Origin: Poritiphilus sp965212595
Lineage (GTDB): Bacteria; Bacteroidota; Bacteroidia; Flavobacteriales; Flavobacteriaceae
Assembly: GCA_965212595.1 (NCBI GenBank)
Contig: CBDBVE010000018.1
Span: forward strand, 10,942 to 74,941
DNA: 64,000 nucleotides
Reading direction: 5' to 3'
Position numbers and translations under genes: made by a program. How positions within the stretch are numbered: position 1 is the stretch's first letter; each line of letters starts with the position of its first letter. Of the stretch, positions 19,070 to 29,240 are shown in pieces. The notes under the pieces are model-generated. The model saw only the letters and a list, made by a program, of their open reading frames with translations, searched no databases and was not told the DNA's origin.

Positions 19070-20722
19070 ATGAAAAAAACAACTTTCCTTTTGGTTTTAT
19101 TCGCATTTCTCAGTTTACAGCTGATAGCGCAAAGCAAATTTACGGCCCAGCAATGGCAGGAAGACTTAAAATTCCTGCAAGCCTCGGTGCACAAAGACTA
19201 TCCTTTTTTGTTTAAAAAGACCACGGCCGATGCATTTGACAAGGCTGTAGATGAACTTCATACGGCCATTCCAAAACTTGAAGAGCACGAGATCATGGTG
19301 GGCATGGCTCGCATTGTTTCTTCCTTTGAATACGGCCATACCATCTTAGGATACTGGGAAGGCGTAGTTAAATATCATCAGCTCCCGCTTGTCTTATATC
19401 ACTATAGCGACGGTGTTTTTATACAGGGCGCTCACAAAGGCTACGAAGCGGCTCTAGGCGCTAAGGTGCTTAAAATTGAAGGGAAAGCTATCGATGAAGT
19501 TTTAGATCTAATGAGGCCTGTCGTTCCTGCGGAGAACGACCAGTTTGTAAAAGCCTATGGTATTCATTACCTGACATTTCCAGAATTTCTTCATGCCCAG
19601 GGGGTGACCAGCGAGCTAAAGCAGACGATATCATTTACGCTCGAAAAAGATGGAAAGACTTACGAAGAAGCCATAAAAGCTGTGCCGGCAGAACGCTTTC
19701 CCAGGCAATACGGCATGGTGGTCCCTTCAGAAGATTGGTTAGAGTCTAGAGACCAGAGCAATACACCATTGTACCTAAAAAACCTGGATAAGATCTATTA
19801 TTATGAATACCTGCCTGATAGTAAGACGGTTTATGTACGTCAGAGTCAGATCCAGGATGAGGAAGAGGAGGATATTCCTGCCTTTTACGCAAAGGTCTTT
19901 GACTTTATTGAAAAAAACGATGTGGAAAAACTAATTCTGGACGTCAGGCTAAACGGCGGCGGGAATAACTATAAAAACAAACCCGTAGTTACCGGGATCA
20001 TAGAAACAGAGAAAATCAACCAACTGGGAAATCTCGTGGTAATTATCGGCAGGCGTACATTCTCGGCCTGCCAAAATCTGGTAAACGAACTAAGCAATTA
20101 TACGAATGCCGTTTTTATAGGTGAACCAACGGCCGAAAACATCAATTTTTATGGGGATAACCGTCCGCTAGAATTGCCCAACACCAAAATGAATGCCTAT
20201 ATGTCTTTCGCCTGGTGGCAAGACAAGCCGCAATGGGAAAACGCAGACTGGACCACACCTCATATTGCGATAGATACCAGTTTTGAACAATACCGCAGCA
20301 ACCAGGATCCGGCTCTAGAAGCGGCTCTTGCCTTTAGCAGCAATGATCTTGTTCTAGACCCTATGGGACATCTTACAAAACTTTTTGAAGCTGGCAAACT
20401 TGAAGAAGTAGGAGCCGAAGCGAAGCGTATGGTTAGCGACCCTAAATATCGTTTCTTCAATTTTGAAGAACAATTTAACCGAGCTGGCTATAATTTAATG
20501 GGAGGAAAGCGGTTCGAAGAAGCCATCTATGTCCTTGGCATGACGGCACAGCTCTTTCCAGAATCTGCAAATGTCTGGGACAGCCTGGCAGAGGCCTACT
20601 GGAAATCAGGCAATATAGAAAAGGCAAAAGAATACTACAATAAAGCCATTAAAATGGATCCGGACGGACCAACAGGAGACAATGCGCGTGCTATGTTGAA
20701 GGAAATGGAAATGCAACACTGA
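19070..20722 (+). CDS. Secreted S41 family peptidase with C-terminal TPR
   Basis: This 550-aa protein has a signal peptide (1-20, LQLIAQ). Residues about 25-190 are the N-terminal tail-protease region (QWQEDLKFLQASVHKDYPFLF). The S41 core has LILDVRLNGGGNN and RRTFSACQN with the likely catalytic Ser, then AVFIGEPTAENINFYGD. The last 60 residues form a TPR pair (ANVWDSLAEAYWKSGNIEKAKEYYNKAI). It probably digests peptides in the periplasm or outside. It is followed by a strong hairpin at 20750. Confidence 0.85.
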   Translation: MKKTTFLLVLFAFLSLQLIAQSKFTAQQWQEDLKFLQASVHKDYPFLFKKTTADAFDKAVDELHTAIPKLEEHEIMVGMARIVSSFEYGHTILGYWEGVVKYHQLPLVLYHYSDGVFIQGAHKGYEAALGAKVLKIEGKAIDEVLDLMRPVVPAENDQFVKAYGIHYLTFPEFLHAQGVTSELKQTISFTLEKDGKTYEEAIKAVPAERFPRQYGMVVPSEDWLESRDQSNTPLYLKNLDKIYYYEYLPDSKTVYVRQSQIQDEEEEDIPAFYAKVFDFIEKNDVEKLILDVRLNGGGNNYKNKPVVTGIIETEKINQLGNLVVIIGRRTFSACQNLVNELSNYTNAVFIGEPTAENINFYGDNRPLELPNTKMNAYMSFAWWQDKPQWENADWTTPHIAIDTSFEQYRSNQDPALEAALAFSSNDLVLDPMGHLTKLFEAGKLEEVGAEAKRMVSDPKYRFFNFEEQFNRAGYNLMGGKRFEEAIYVLGMTAQLFPESANVWDSLAEAYWKSGNIEKAKEYYNKAIKMDPDGPTGDNARAMLKEMEMQH

Positions 20723-20749
20723 CAAACTTCAAAACTGATTGGAGAATAG

Positions 20750-20792
20750 ACGCCCTGTTATAGGCTAATCCTTGTTAAACAGGGCGTTAAAG
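20750..20792 (+). terminator. Hairpin after S41 gene
   Basis: ACGCCCTGTT at 20750-20759 pairs perfectly with AACAGGGCGT at 20778-20787, an 18-nt loop between. It lies 27 bp after the S41 stop. The following bases are only weakly T-rich, so termination is likely but not certain. Confidence 0.6.
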
Positions 20793-20871
20793 TTTAGTTA
20801 ATTGGGAATTTGGAGGTTTTTTTGGTTTTCAAAAAGCGATATTTTTAGGAAAACTACTAATCCGAATTCTA

Positions 20872-21990
20872 ATGAGAAAACTATTCGCAGGTCTAGGTTT
20901 GCTCGTGATTGTATTGATCAGCATTTCTGCAACCAAAGACAACACTTCAACAGATCTTAAGGAAGGATTTACGGTGGGCGACCCCGAAATTGCTTCAATC
21001 AATAAACTCAGCTTTGGCCCAGAAGGGATTCTCTTCCTTGGAGATTCAAAGAATGCCGCAATTTATGCTTTAGACACCAAGGATGTTGAGCCTAAAGAAA
21101 CAGCTGACGAAATACGGATGGAAGGCTTTGACAAAAAGCTTGCGGCCTCATTAGGTACAACAAGTGAAAATGTTAAGGTATACGATATGGCGGTAAACCC
21201 TATCTCTAAGGCGGTTTATTTCTCCGTAGCCGTTACCGATGGTACGCCTGTATTATTGAAATTAAATGGAGAACAACTCGAAAACGTTTCCCTGAAAAAT
21301 GTCAGCTATTCCAAAATTGGTATTGCGGATCCCATTGCAAAAGACGCTAAGGACAAATGGGACAGAGAACTTAGAGTCTGGGCTATTTCCGACTTAAAAT
21401 ATCATAAAGGGAAAGTACTGGTTTCAGGCCTTTCAAACAAAGAATTCAGATCTACCTTCAGAAGTATTCCTTTTCCGTTTAATGATGAACAAGACTATGC
21501 TTCTCTTGAAGTTTGGCATGCAGCGCATGGCCAATATGAGACTTTCGCGCCCATTAAAACCTTTGATATTATTAAACTTAAAGGAAAAGATTACCTGATG
21601 GCGAGTTATACGTGTACGCCATTAGTTTTGTTTCCCTTAGACGAACTTAAAAACGGGACTCATACCAAAGGGAGAACGGTTGCAGAACTGGGTTCCGGGA
21701 ATTCTCCTGTAGATATGATCTCCTATGAAAAAGGAGGCAAGCAATACTTCCTGATGTCTAATAACAACAGGCCGGTTATGCGCTTTCAATATGAGACCAT
21801 CGCTAATTTTAAAGAATCAATGACAGAACCGGTAGAGGAGTTTGCAGTGGCCAAAGGTGTAGCCTATGACAACCTGCCCTTTCCTTATGTACTACAGATG
21901 GATCTGCTCGATGCGGCAAACGTAGTATACTTGCAGCGAACCGCCCAGGGCGATCTGCTTCTAAGAAGTAGGACTACCAAATGGATGTAA
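20872..21990 (+). CDS. Exported beta-propeller-like protein, unknown
   Basis: This 372-aa protein has a signal peptide (1-20, LLVIVLISISATKD). The mature part shows repeating beta-rich units such as INKLSFGPEGILFLGDSKNAAIYALD and VKVYDMAVNPISKAVYFSV, consistent with a propeller. No active site is recognised. Its stop overlaps the next start by 10 bp, so the two are co-translated. Confidence 0.7.
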   Translation: MRKLFAGLGLLVIVLISISATKDNTSTDLKEGFTVGDPEIASINKLSFGPEGILFLGDSKNAAIYALDTKDVEPKETADEIRMEGFDKKLAASLGTTSENVKVYDMAVNPISKAVYFSVAVTDGTPVLLKLNGEQLENVSLKNVSYSKIGIADPIAKDAKDKWDRELRVWAISDLKYHKGKVLVSGLSNKEFRSTFRSIPFPFNDEQDYASLEVWHAAHGQYETFAPIKTFDIIKLKGKDYLMASYTCTPLVLFPLDELKNGTHTKGRTVAELGSGNSPVDMISYEKGGKQYFLMSNNNRPVMRFQYETIANFKESMTEPVEEFAVAKGVAYDNLPFPYVLQMDLLDAANVVYLQRTAQGDLLLRSRTTKWM

Positions 21991-23078
21991 TTCGTCCCAA
22001 CTCAAAACGAAAAAAGATCAGGCCCGCCTTGGTCTTTTTTTGTACAACATGGTTTTTTACCTCATGTGCTTCAGAAGTATTTATTGACGAGCTTCAAATA
22101 CGATATGAAGAAGGGGCTGCCTATGGCGTACAGTTTGTTTCGAATGGCAGCAACGAATATTTCCAGGTTTTCCTCCAAGGAGAAAAAGAGACAGCGGTCT
22201 TAGGCGAGTTCACTACGGTAGAAGATGAACATTGGTTTTCACCTGCCGTGGCCTTTACTCGTGGTAATACCTATGAAATCTACTACAATGAGACATTTGT
22301 AGAGGCTTTTACAATTCCGTTAGCCAATAAGCAAGACGCTCCTGAAATCGTAAACATCTACCCAAGTACAGACACGGTTCCGGAAAATTTACTTAAAGTA
22401 TACCTGCAGTTCTCTCAACCAATGCAAGAAGTGGGAAACGCTTTAGATTTTATAAAGGTTTTGGATGAAACAGAAAACAAAGAGGTCATGGTCTTTTTGG
22501 AACTTGAATCGGAACTGTGGAATGCCTCGCATGACAGGCTGACGCTATGGTTAGATCCGGGGAGAATTAAAACCGATCTTATTCCCAACAGGGAGCAGGG
22601 CTTACCTTTACGACAAGGACATACGTACCAACTGGCAATTTCCAAATCCTGGAAGGATGCAAAGGGAGTAAATCTCAAACAGGAATATCAAAAAGAATTC
22701 TATGTGACAAAAAGGGACCAGGAAACACCGAAACCAGCTTTATGGAAGATCCAGACCCCGAAATCTGAAACCAAAGACACTTTGAAACTGGGTTTTAAAG
22801 AACCCTTAGATGCCATTTTGGTAAAGGAGACCATTTTTCTGAGCCGAGATTCTGGAGAAGAGGTTGTGGGCAACACGCTCCTAAATGAAGATGGAACGTT
22901 TTTTAATTTCATTCCAATAAATAATTGGAAAAAAGGAAATTATATATTTATAATTAAACCTATACTTGAAGATTTGGCGGGAAACAACCTCTTACATCTT
23001 TTTGATACAGATAATACGAGGCCGGTGGAAACATCAAGTGCCAATTCTAATCATGAAATTAGATTCATAATTCAGTAA
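21981..23078 (+). CDS. Ig-like domain lipoprotein, unknown
   Basis: This 365-aa protein starts inside the end of the preceding gene (10-bp overlap). A lipoprotein signal sits unusually deep, after a basic stretch (KRKKIRPALVFFCTTWFFTSCAS, Cys near residue 29). The rest is beta-sandwich in character; residues about 115-235 and 245-365 look like two bacterial Ig-like (SbsA-type) domains (PSTDTVPENLLKVYLQFSQPM; DTLKLGFKEPLDAILVKETI). It probably sits on the cell surface with the upstream propeller protein. Confidence 0.7.
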   Translation: MDVIRPNSKRKKIRPALVFFCTTWFFTSCASEVFIDELQIRYEEGAAYGVQFVSNGSNEYFQVFLQGEKETAVLGEFTTVEDEHWFSPAVAFTRGNTYEIYYNETFVEAFTIPLANKQDAPEIVNIYPSTDTVPENLLKVYLQFSQPMQEVGNALDFIKVLDETENKEVMVFLELESELWNASHDRLTLWLDPGRIKTDLIPNREQGLPLRQGHTYQLAISKSWKDAKGVNLKQEYQKEFYVTKRDQETPKPALWKIQTPKSETKDTLKLGFKEPLDAILVKETIFLSRDSGEEVVGNTLLNEDGTFFNFIPINNWKKGNYIFIIKPILEDLAGNNLLHLFDTDNTRPVETSSANSNHEIRFIIQ

Positions 23079-23087
23079 CACTTTAGC

Positions 23088-23117
23088 TTGGGCAACACTT
23101 ATTTTTTGGTAATTTTA
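23088..23117 (+). promoter_or_regulatory. Possible Bacteroidota promoter
   Basis: TTGG at 23088-23091, an 18-base spacer, then TAATTTTA at 23110-23117 fit the TTG / TAnnTTTG pattern, 30 bp before the VPS10/BNR start codon. Both boxes are imperfect. Confidence 0.3.
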
Positions 23118-23146
23118 AGCCTGGCTAACTCAAATAACAACAACCA

Positions 23147-26100
23147 ATGAGAAAAACTATTCTATACGTATTTTTAGCTGTAATTTTTATGAGTTTAGGT
23201 GCCGCAATCCAGGCACAGGAAAAGAAATCCGATGACTTTGCCGGTTTAAAATTCAGAAGTCTTGGCCCGGCGCTGACTTCGGGACGGATTGCTGATATTG
23301 CCATTCATCCGAAAAATGAAAATGTATGGTACGTGGCAGTAGGTTCAGGAGGGGTTTGGAAAACCATGAACTCAGGAACAACATGGAAACCCATATTTGA
23401 CGGTGAAGCGTCTTATTCTATAGGGTGCATCGCCATAGACCCGAATAATACACATACAGTCTGGGTAGGAAGTGGTGAGAATGTAGGGGGTCGTCATGTA
23501 GGTTTTGGCGATGGTATCTATGTAAGCCATAATGATGGCAAGAGCTGGAAAAATATGGGCTTGAAGCAATCCGAGCACATTTCAAAAATACTTGTACACC
23601 CGTCAGACTCAAAAACCTTGTGGGTAGCGGCCCAGGGGCCACTTTGGAGCAAAGGAGGAGAAAGAGGGGTATATAAAACCACCGATGGAGGAAAGAGCTG
23701 GAAGCGCACCCTGGGAGATTCAGAATGGGTGGGTGCAACAGACCTACTGATAGATCCAAGAAATCCCGATGTCCTTTACGCAGCAAGCTGGCAAAGGCAC
23801 AGAACTGTGGCAGCTTATTTGGGTGGTGGCCCGGGTTCGGGAATCCACAAAAGTACAGATGGGGGTGAAACCTGGACCAAGTTGAGCCAGGGTATCCCAA
23901 AATCCAGGCTGGGAAAAATTGGTCTGGCTATGAGTCCGTTCGATCCAGACAAGATCTATGCGGCCATCGAACTTGAGCGCTTAAAAGGCGGAGTCTTTAT
24001 GTCTGTTGATGGAGGTGCTTCATGGACCAAACAATCCAATACGGTCTCCGGTGGTACTGGCCCGCATTACTATCAGGAACTCTATGCTTCGCCCCATCAC
24101 GAGGGGAAATTATTTCTCATGAATAATTACGTTCAAGTCTCCGATGATCACGGTAAGACCTTCTTTACTATGAATGAGAAGAAGAAACATGTTGATAGCC
24201 ATGCCATGGCTTTTAAACCCTCCGATCCTAACTATGTGCTTTTCGGAACAGATGGCGGACTCTATGAGAGTTTTGACCTCACCAAAAGCTGGAAGTATAT
24301 TAGAAACCTTCCTGTGATCCAGTACTACAAGGTTGCCGTGGATGACGCAACCCCATTCTATCACATTTACGGTGGAACACAGGATAATGGTTCGCATGGT
24401 GGCCCTTCAAGGACCCGAAGTGGCGTAGGGATCTATAATCACGATTGGTGGATTACGCTGACTGCAGACGGGCATCAATCTGCCACCGAGCCCGGCAACC
24501 CGGATATTACCTATGGTGAATTTCAGCAAGGCTGGTTGTGGCGAGTAGACCAAACTACGGGTGAAACTGTTTTTATCCAACCGCAAGCTGGTTTAGGAGA
24601 ACCTGCAGAGCGTTTTAATTGGGACGCACCTATCCTGGTTAGCCCGCACAAGCCTACCAGGCTTTACTTTGCTTCGCAACGTGTATGGAAATCAGAAAAC
24701 CGGGGAGATGCCTGGGACGCCATTTCCAGTGATCTCACCCGAAACCAGGAGCGCCTGGCCTTACCCATTATGGGCGGTCAGCAAAGTTGGGATAATGCCT
24801 GGGATGTAGGCGCCATGTCTAATTATAATACCATCACCTCCCTCGCCGAATCTCCTCAGCAGGAAGGATTGCTTTATGCAGGTACAGACGATGGTATTTT
24901 ACAGGTTACGGAAGATGGAGGCACCAATTGGCGTAAGGTAGAACTGGGAAGCATTAAAGGAATTCCGGCTACTGCATTTGTAAACGATGTTAGAGCAGAC
25001 CTTTTTGATGCAGGAACCGTATACGCGGCCCTGGACAACCATAAGTATGGCGACTTTAAGCCCTATTTAATTAAAAGTACCGATAAAGGAAGAACATGGA
25101 CGCTAATGAATGGAGACCTGCCTAAGCGTTTGCTTACCTGGAGGCTGGTACAGGATCATATAGATAAGAACCTGATTTTTGCCGCCACCGAATTTGGCGT
25201 GTACGTCACTCAAAACGGGGGTACCAACTGGAAAAAATTAAAAGGAGGAATGCCAACCATCGCTATTCGGGATATTACCATTCAAAGGCGTGAAAACGAC
25301 CTGGTTGCAGCATCTTTTGGAAGAGGGTTTTATGTGCTCGATGATATTACCCCACTTCGGCAATTAAATAGCGAGGTAAAGAATAAGGCAGCAACGCTCT
25401 TTGATGTTAAACCAGCCTATTGGTTTGTACCTAAAGACGAAGTCTACGGGCAGGGAAATGCTGAGTACGCGGCTAAGAACCCGCCATTTGGTGCAGTATT
25501 TACCTATTACCTAAAAGATTCAATTCAGTCGTTGGCATCAACACGCAAGCAAAGCGAGAAGGGCAAGACTACTGTAGCTTTTCCAGGTTGGGATGCGCTT
25601 GAAGCCGAAAAATTACAGCAGAAGCCTGCAATTTTATTGTCGATAACAGATGCGAGCGGAAAGCTGGTTAAAGTTGTTAAGGGCAGCAACAAAAAAGGCT
25701 TCAATAGAGTTAGCTGGGGGTTAGACGTTGCCGATAGAAGTGGAGTAAGTCTTCAACCTCCAAAACCTGTAGAAGATTATTTTAATTTAAATATTATGGC
25801 TACTCCTGGAGAGTACACTGTAATGCTCAGCAAACTTGTTGATGGCGAACAGCTGGTTTTGGCACCGCCAAAGAAGTTCAAAGTTGTGCCGTTGGCCAAA
25901 GGGGCCTTAGAGGGCGCAGCATATGAAGACATAACATCTTTTAGAACAGACTTCGAAGCATTTCAGCAAGATTTGAATGCCACCCAAAAGGTACTTGAGC
26001 AAAACAAATTAAAGGTAGGAGCCATGCAGAGGGCACTTCAAAAAGCCACAAGCCCGTCTACCGAGCTGGCGTCTAAATTACATGCAGCAAGGACAGCTAT

Positions 26101-26389
26101 CCTAAAAATTGATAGTGATCTCAACGGCAATAAGGCCAAAGGCGAAGTAGGGGAGCGCAGCAAACCTACACCGGGTTCGGGAGTTTTTATTGGTGCGGTG
26201 GCCCTGGCCAGCAGTACCTATGGCCCTACAGAAATGCACAAAGCCGCTATGGAAGTAGCGAAGGCTCAGCTTAAAACAATAAAGGCAGAACTTAATGGCT
26301 TTGTAAATACTACAGTTCCTGGTTTGGAAGCTGAGTTAAAAGCTGCGGGTGCTCCGTGGATAGAAAGCCAGGGATTGATTAGAAATTAA
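23147..26389 (+). CDS. Exported VPS10/BNR-repeat (sortilin-like) protein
   Basis: This 1080-aa protein has a signal peptide (1-24, AAIQAQEKK). Residues about 28-740 are a large propeller with many Asp-box motifs (GVWKTMNSGTTW, GIYVSHNDGKSW, GVYKTTDGGKSW, GIHKSTDGGETW, GVFMSVDGGASW, GILQVTEDGGTNW). A C-terminal region (about 780-1080) has a beta part, then helices. Relatives are annotated as glycosyl hydrolase or WD40/YVTN/BNR proteins, but the catalytic role is not established. It is probably extracellular and is followed by a strong terminator. Confidence 0.85.
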   Translation: MRKTILYVFLAVIFMSLGAAIQAQEKKSDDFAGLKFRSLGPALTSGRIADIAIHPKNENVWYVAVGSGGVWKTMNSGTTWKPIFDGEASYSIGCIAIDPNNTHTVWVGSGENVGGRHVGFGDGIYVSHNDGKSWKNMGLKQSEHISKILVHPSDSKTLWVAAQGPLWSKGGERGVYKTTDGGKSWKRTLGDSEWVGATDLLIDPRNPDVLYAASWQRHRTVAAYLGGGPGSGIHKSTDGGETWTKLSQGIPKSRLGKIGLAMSPFDPDKIYAAIELERLKGGVFMSVDGGASWTKQSNTVSGGTGPHYYQELYASPHHEGKLFLMNNYVQVSDDHGKTFFTMNEKKKHVDSHAMAFKPSDPNYVLFGTDGGLYESFDLTKSWKYIRNLPVIQYYKVAVDDATPFYHIYGGTQDNGSHGGPSRTRSGVGIYNHDWWITLTADGHQSATEPGNPDITYGEFQQGWLWRVDQTTGETVFIQPQAGLGEPAERFNWDAPILVSPHKPTRLYFASQRVWKSENRGDAWDAISSDLTRNQERLALPIMGGQQSWDNAWDVGAMSNYNTITSLAESPQQEGLLYAGTDDGILQVTEDGGTNWRKVELGSIKGIPATAFVNDVRADLFDAGTVYAALDNHKYGDFKPYLIKSTDKGRTWTLMNGDLPKRLLTWRLVQDHIDKNLIFAATEFGVYVTQNGGTNWKKLKGGMPTIAIRDITIQRRENDLVAASFGRGFYVLDDITPLRQLNSEVKNKAATLFDVKPAYWFVPKDEVYGQGNAEYAAKNPPFGAVFTYYLKDSIQSLASTRKQSEKGKTTVAFPGWDALEAEKLQQKPAILLSITDASGKLVKVVKGSNKKGFNRVSWGLDVADRSGVSLQPPKPVEDYFNLNIMATPGEYTVMLSKLVDGEQLVLAPPKKFKVVPLAKGALEGAAYEDITSFRTDFEAFQQDLNATQKVLEQNKLKVGAMQRALQKATSPSTELASKLHAARTAILKIDSDLNGNKAKGEVGERSKPTPGSGVFIGAVALASSTYGPTEMHKAAMEVAKAQLKTIKAELNGFVNTTVPGLEAELKAAGAPWIESQGLIRN

Positions 26390-26450
26390 TGAGCTGTCTT
26401 TGACTAAAGAGCAAGGCATCGAAGAAGAATTCTTCATGTCGGCGAATATG

Positions 26451-26492
26451 GGTCCGCAAGAGAACATTGTTTTCTTTGCGGACCTATTTTTT
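26451..26492 (+). terminator. Rho-independent terminator
   Basis: GGTCCGCAA at 26451-26459 pairs with TTGCGGACC at 26476-26484, followed by TATTTTTT. It lies 62 bp after the VPS10/BNR stop. Confidence 0.8.
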
Positions 26493-26545
26493 GAAGTTAT
26501 TCCTGTTACGATTTTCGTTCTCATTCGTCTTTTTGGAAAGACACT

Positions 26546-27616
26546 GTGGAACTCGCCTTAGCAAAAGATATCTCGCTTTTAGTTAACGCCGTCGGCGTTG
26601 GCAATTGCTATTTACTTTCGTATACCTATCTAAAGAGCCGAACAGACAAATCAAAGCAGTCAGAACTATTTCTCTCCGCGCTCTTCTTTGTTTTAGGCAC
26701 TGTCATTTTAAATACCCTTCTCAATTTTACGGGATACAGCCAGCTGTTTTATGGCTTTGAGCCGCTCAGTAACGCACTGACATTTGCTATAGCACCATTG
26801 CTGTACTTATATGTCAGATCATACAATACGATGGCTAAAAGCCAATACCTAAGCGCTGTTCACCTGCTGCATTTTTATTGCTACCTGCTTGTTACCATTA
26901 TAGCCATAACGGTGCCTAAAAGCATTTTAGGGGCGCTGGGCAAGCAGCTGATTCATAGTGAGCTGATGCTGATATTGTGGAACATACACTTTTTTGTTTA
27001 TGTAGTATTGCTTACCAGGGAGTTCCGAAAGACCTATGCCAGAAACCTGAATATGCAAAAATGGATTGCCCTGGGAGTTACCTCCATCTGGTTTATAAAT
27101 CTTTGTTTTTACGTCTATCGACTTTTTATAGAACCACTTTCCATCTTCCTGTATTTAAACATCACCCTGCTATTCACCGCAATGTCTGTCTGGTTATTTT
27201 ATCGCAAATTTAGCCAGCCCACTATGGAAACCGGGAGAAAAACATCGAAAACAAAGCTGCCTAAAAAAAATTCTGTTTCTGACACCGAATATGCTATTGC
27301 AGAGCAGATGCAAAAACACAAATACTACCGGAATCCCGACTTGGATATCAGAAAACTATCCGAGAAACTTCAAATTCCTTATCATGAGTTAAGCCTCATC
27401 ATCAACCGCCAATATCAGCGAAACTTCAATGAATTTATTAATGAGTTTCGTATTAGGGAGGTAACTCAGGCTTTAGAATCTAAGCAACATCAGGCCTATA
27501 CTATCATGGGCTTGGCTCAAAAAGCCGGTTTTAAATCGGCCTCCTCTTTTTATGCTGCCTTTAAAAGAGAAAAAGGAAGTACGCCAACCGCTTTTCTTAA
27601 AAAGATAGGTGCCTAA
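26546..27616 (+). CDS. Membrane-bound AraC family transcriptional regulator
   Basis: This 356-aa protein starts at GTG 26546; an in-frame stop at about 26492 excludes a longer form, and no ATG lies near. The first about 230 residues contain seven TM helices; the last 95 form an AraC double helix-turn-helix (ADLDIRKLSEKLQIPYHELSLIIN, FNEFINEFRIREVTQAL, IMGLAQKAGFKSASSFYAAFKREKGSTPTAFLKK). Such proteins sense signals at the membrane. A 24-bp palindrome lies 7 bp after the stop. Confidence 0.88.
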   Translation: MELALAKDISLLVNAVGVGNCYLLSYTYLKSRTDKSKQSELFLSALFFVLGTVILNTLLNFTGYSQLFYGFEPLSNALTFAIAPLLYLYVRSYNTMAKSQYLSAVHLLHFYCYLLVTIIAITVPKSILGALGKQLIHSELMLILWNIHFFVYVVLLTREFRKTYARNLNMQKWIALGVTSIWFINLCFYVYRLFIEPLSIFLYLNITLLFTAMSVWLFYRKFSQPTMETGRKTSKTKLPKKNSVSDTEYAIAEQMQKHKYYRNPDLDIRKLSEKLQIPYHELSLIINRQYQRNFNEFINEFRIREVTQALESKQHQAYTIMGLAQKAGFKSASSFYAAFKREKGSTPTAFLKKIGA

Positions 27617-27622
27617 GGGAAA

Positions 27623-27646
27623 TGTTCGGATTTGTAAATCCGAACA
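27623..27646. promoter_or_regulatory. 24-bp perfect palindrome
   Basis: Arms TGTTCGGATTT and AAATCCGAACA flank a GT centre with no mismatch. It sits 7 bp after the AraC gene and 80 bp before the M61-like start codon. No T-tract follows, so an operator or REP-like element is as likely as a terminator. Confidence 0.6.
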
Positions 27647-27725
27647 GTGGTACTATGGGATATCTCTACGCGAAGTATTAGTATTGTATTTAAAACAATA
27701 TCATCAATTAAAATCATCGAAAATC

Positions 27726-29234
27726 ATGAAAACTGTACTAAAACTCTCCATGCTTTGGGGCGTGCTACTTTTAACGCTCTTTATTGCTAGAGCTAGTGAG
27801 CCGGCCGTCTCCATAAGAGACAATTCAATTAACTATGAGGTCTCTTTTGATGCCAATAACAAGAAGCTTGCCCATGTGGTAATTACCTTTGTCCCAAAAG
27901 ACAGCATCCTCTATATGACCCTGGGCGCAAACAATTTACCTGACCGTTGGGCCACTTTTGTAAAAAATATCAGGGCAAAGGATATCGCAGGAAATCAAGT
28001 ACCGCTTGAAGCCTTGGCAGATGCAAGATGGAAACTTCCGTCAAATTACAAGAAGCAAATTACTGTAAGCTACGAACTTCATCTCAACCATGAAGAATAC
28101 GAATGGGGTGGGGGCTTAGACGGAGTTGCCTATGCTACAGAATGGGGTGTATTTTACACCGGCAGGGCCTTATTTGTGTTGCATAGTGCCAATTGGGAGC
28201 AGATAAATGTGCGTTTTAATATACCCGAAAATTGGCAAGTTACTACGCCCTGGAACGCGATTAAAGGAAAAGAGAAATCGTTTCGGGTAACCAATGATGC
28301 GGCACTAATGCAATCCATGATATTCGCCGGGACGCATAAGGAGCTTAACTTTAAGAGAAAAGAATTTGAGCTGGTTTTTGCTCTGGCCGGTAAACAAATC
28401 ATAGCTGAAGAGCAGTTATATAAGGATATGGCCGCAGGGGTGCTGGATTACTACATTGATTTAATGGGAGGGCAGCCAAATCCGTCACCGGATAATGTGT
28501 TTGATAAGGCAGTAGTGGTTATAAGCGCTTCAGACCAAACAGATGGGGAAGTTGTAGGGAACAACATCAGTATCCTACTCAATGAAAATGGTAGCCCCAT
28601 GGATAAAATGATCGCTAAATTTCTTTTTGCCCATGAATTTTTCCATCTCTGGAATGGCAAATCTATTGTCCCTGATGATGATGAAACCGAATGGTTTAAA
28701 GAGGGGTTTTCAAACTATTATACCTTAAAGGCGCTGCTCCAGGTGGGCATGATAGACGAGGCCACTTATTTTCAGGTATTAAACAATTTGTTTTATCAAC
28801 GCTATAGCAATGATGACGGGCTGGGATCTATTTCACTCACACAGGGAGACCAGAAGCACGATCATTGGGGACTTATCTACGGAGGTGGGCTTTTTGTAGC
28901 CATGGCTCAAGATGTTATCATAAGACAGGCCAGTAGCAATACCCGGAGTGTTGATGACCTTATGCGTAGTTTCTTTACCCAATATGGTGGCACCCATGAG
29001 CATTATACAATAGATGATATTTTGAAAAAGTTAACCGAGCTAAGTGGCGAAGATCAGACGAGTTTCTTTAAAAGCCACATTCAGGGGAAAGAACCGATCC
29101 CAATAGACGCCTACCTTTTAAAAGCCGGGCTAAATGCCAAAGTAGTTGAAGGGCAACTTCGTATTGAAAAACAACCAGAATCAAGCGCTGCACAGGATGC
29201 TGTGATACAAGGTATGCTTGGTAAGATAGATTAA
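27726..29234 (+). CDS. M61-like zinc metallopeptidase
   Basis: ATG 27726 is chosen because MKTVLKLSMLWGVLLLTLFIARA is a signal peptide; a longer frame to 27609 overlaps the preceding gene and has no such signal. The 502-aa product has a beta-rich N-terminal half, then the gluzincin motif HEFFHLWNGKS and EWFKEGFSNYY with the third zinc ligand Glu, as in M61 glycyl aminopeptidases. No clear PDZ domain is seen at the C-terminus. It probably trims peptides in the periplasm. The AraC gene just upstream may regulate it. Confidence 0.82.
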   Translation: MKTVLKLSMLWGVLLLTLFIARASEPAVSIRDNSINYEVSFDANNKKLAHVVITFVPKDSILYMTLGANNLPDRWATFVKNIRAKDIAGNQVPLEALADARWKLPSNYKKQITVSYELHLNHEEYEWGGGLDGVAYATEWGVFYTGRALFVLHSANWEQINVRFNIPENWQVTTPWNAIKGKEKSFRVTNDAALMQSMIFAGTHKELNFKRKEFELVFALAGKQIIAEEQLYKDMAAGVLDYYIDLMGGQPNPSPDNVFDKAVVVISASDQTDGEVVGNNISILLNENGSPMDKMIAKFLFAHEFFHLWNGKSIVPDDDETEWFKEGFSNYYTLKALLQVGMIDEATYFQVLNNLFYQRYSNDDGLGSISLTQGDQKHDHWGLIYGGGLFVAMAQDVIIRQASSNTRSVDDLMRSFFTQYGGTHEHYTIDDILKKLTELSGEDQTSFFKSHIQGKEPIPIDAYLLKAGLNAKVVEGQLRIEKQPESSAAQDAVIQGMLGKID

Positions 29235-29240
29235 AAGACC

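Noticed and set aside
23418..23900. 160-codon open frame opposite the VPS10/BNR gene
   Set aside because: It is rich in Cys, His, Pro and Phe, the usual look of an antisense shadow of Asp-box repeats.
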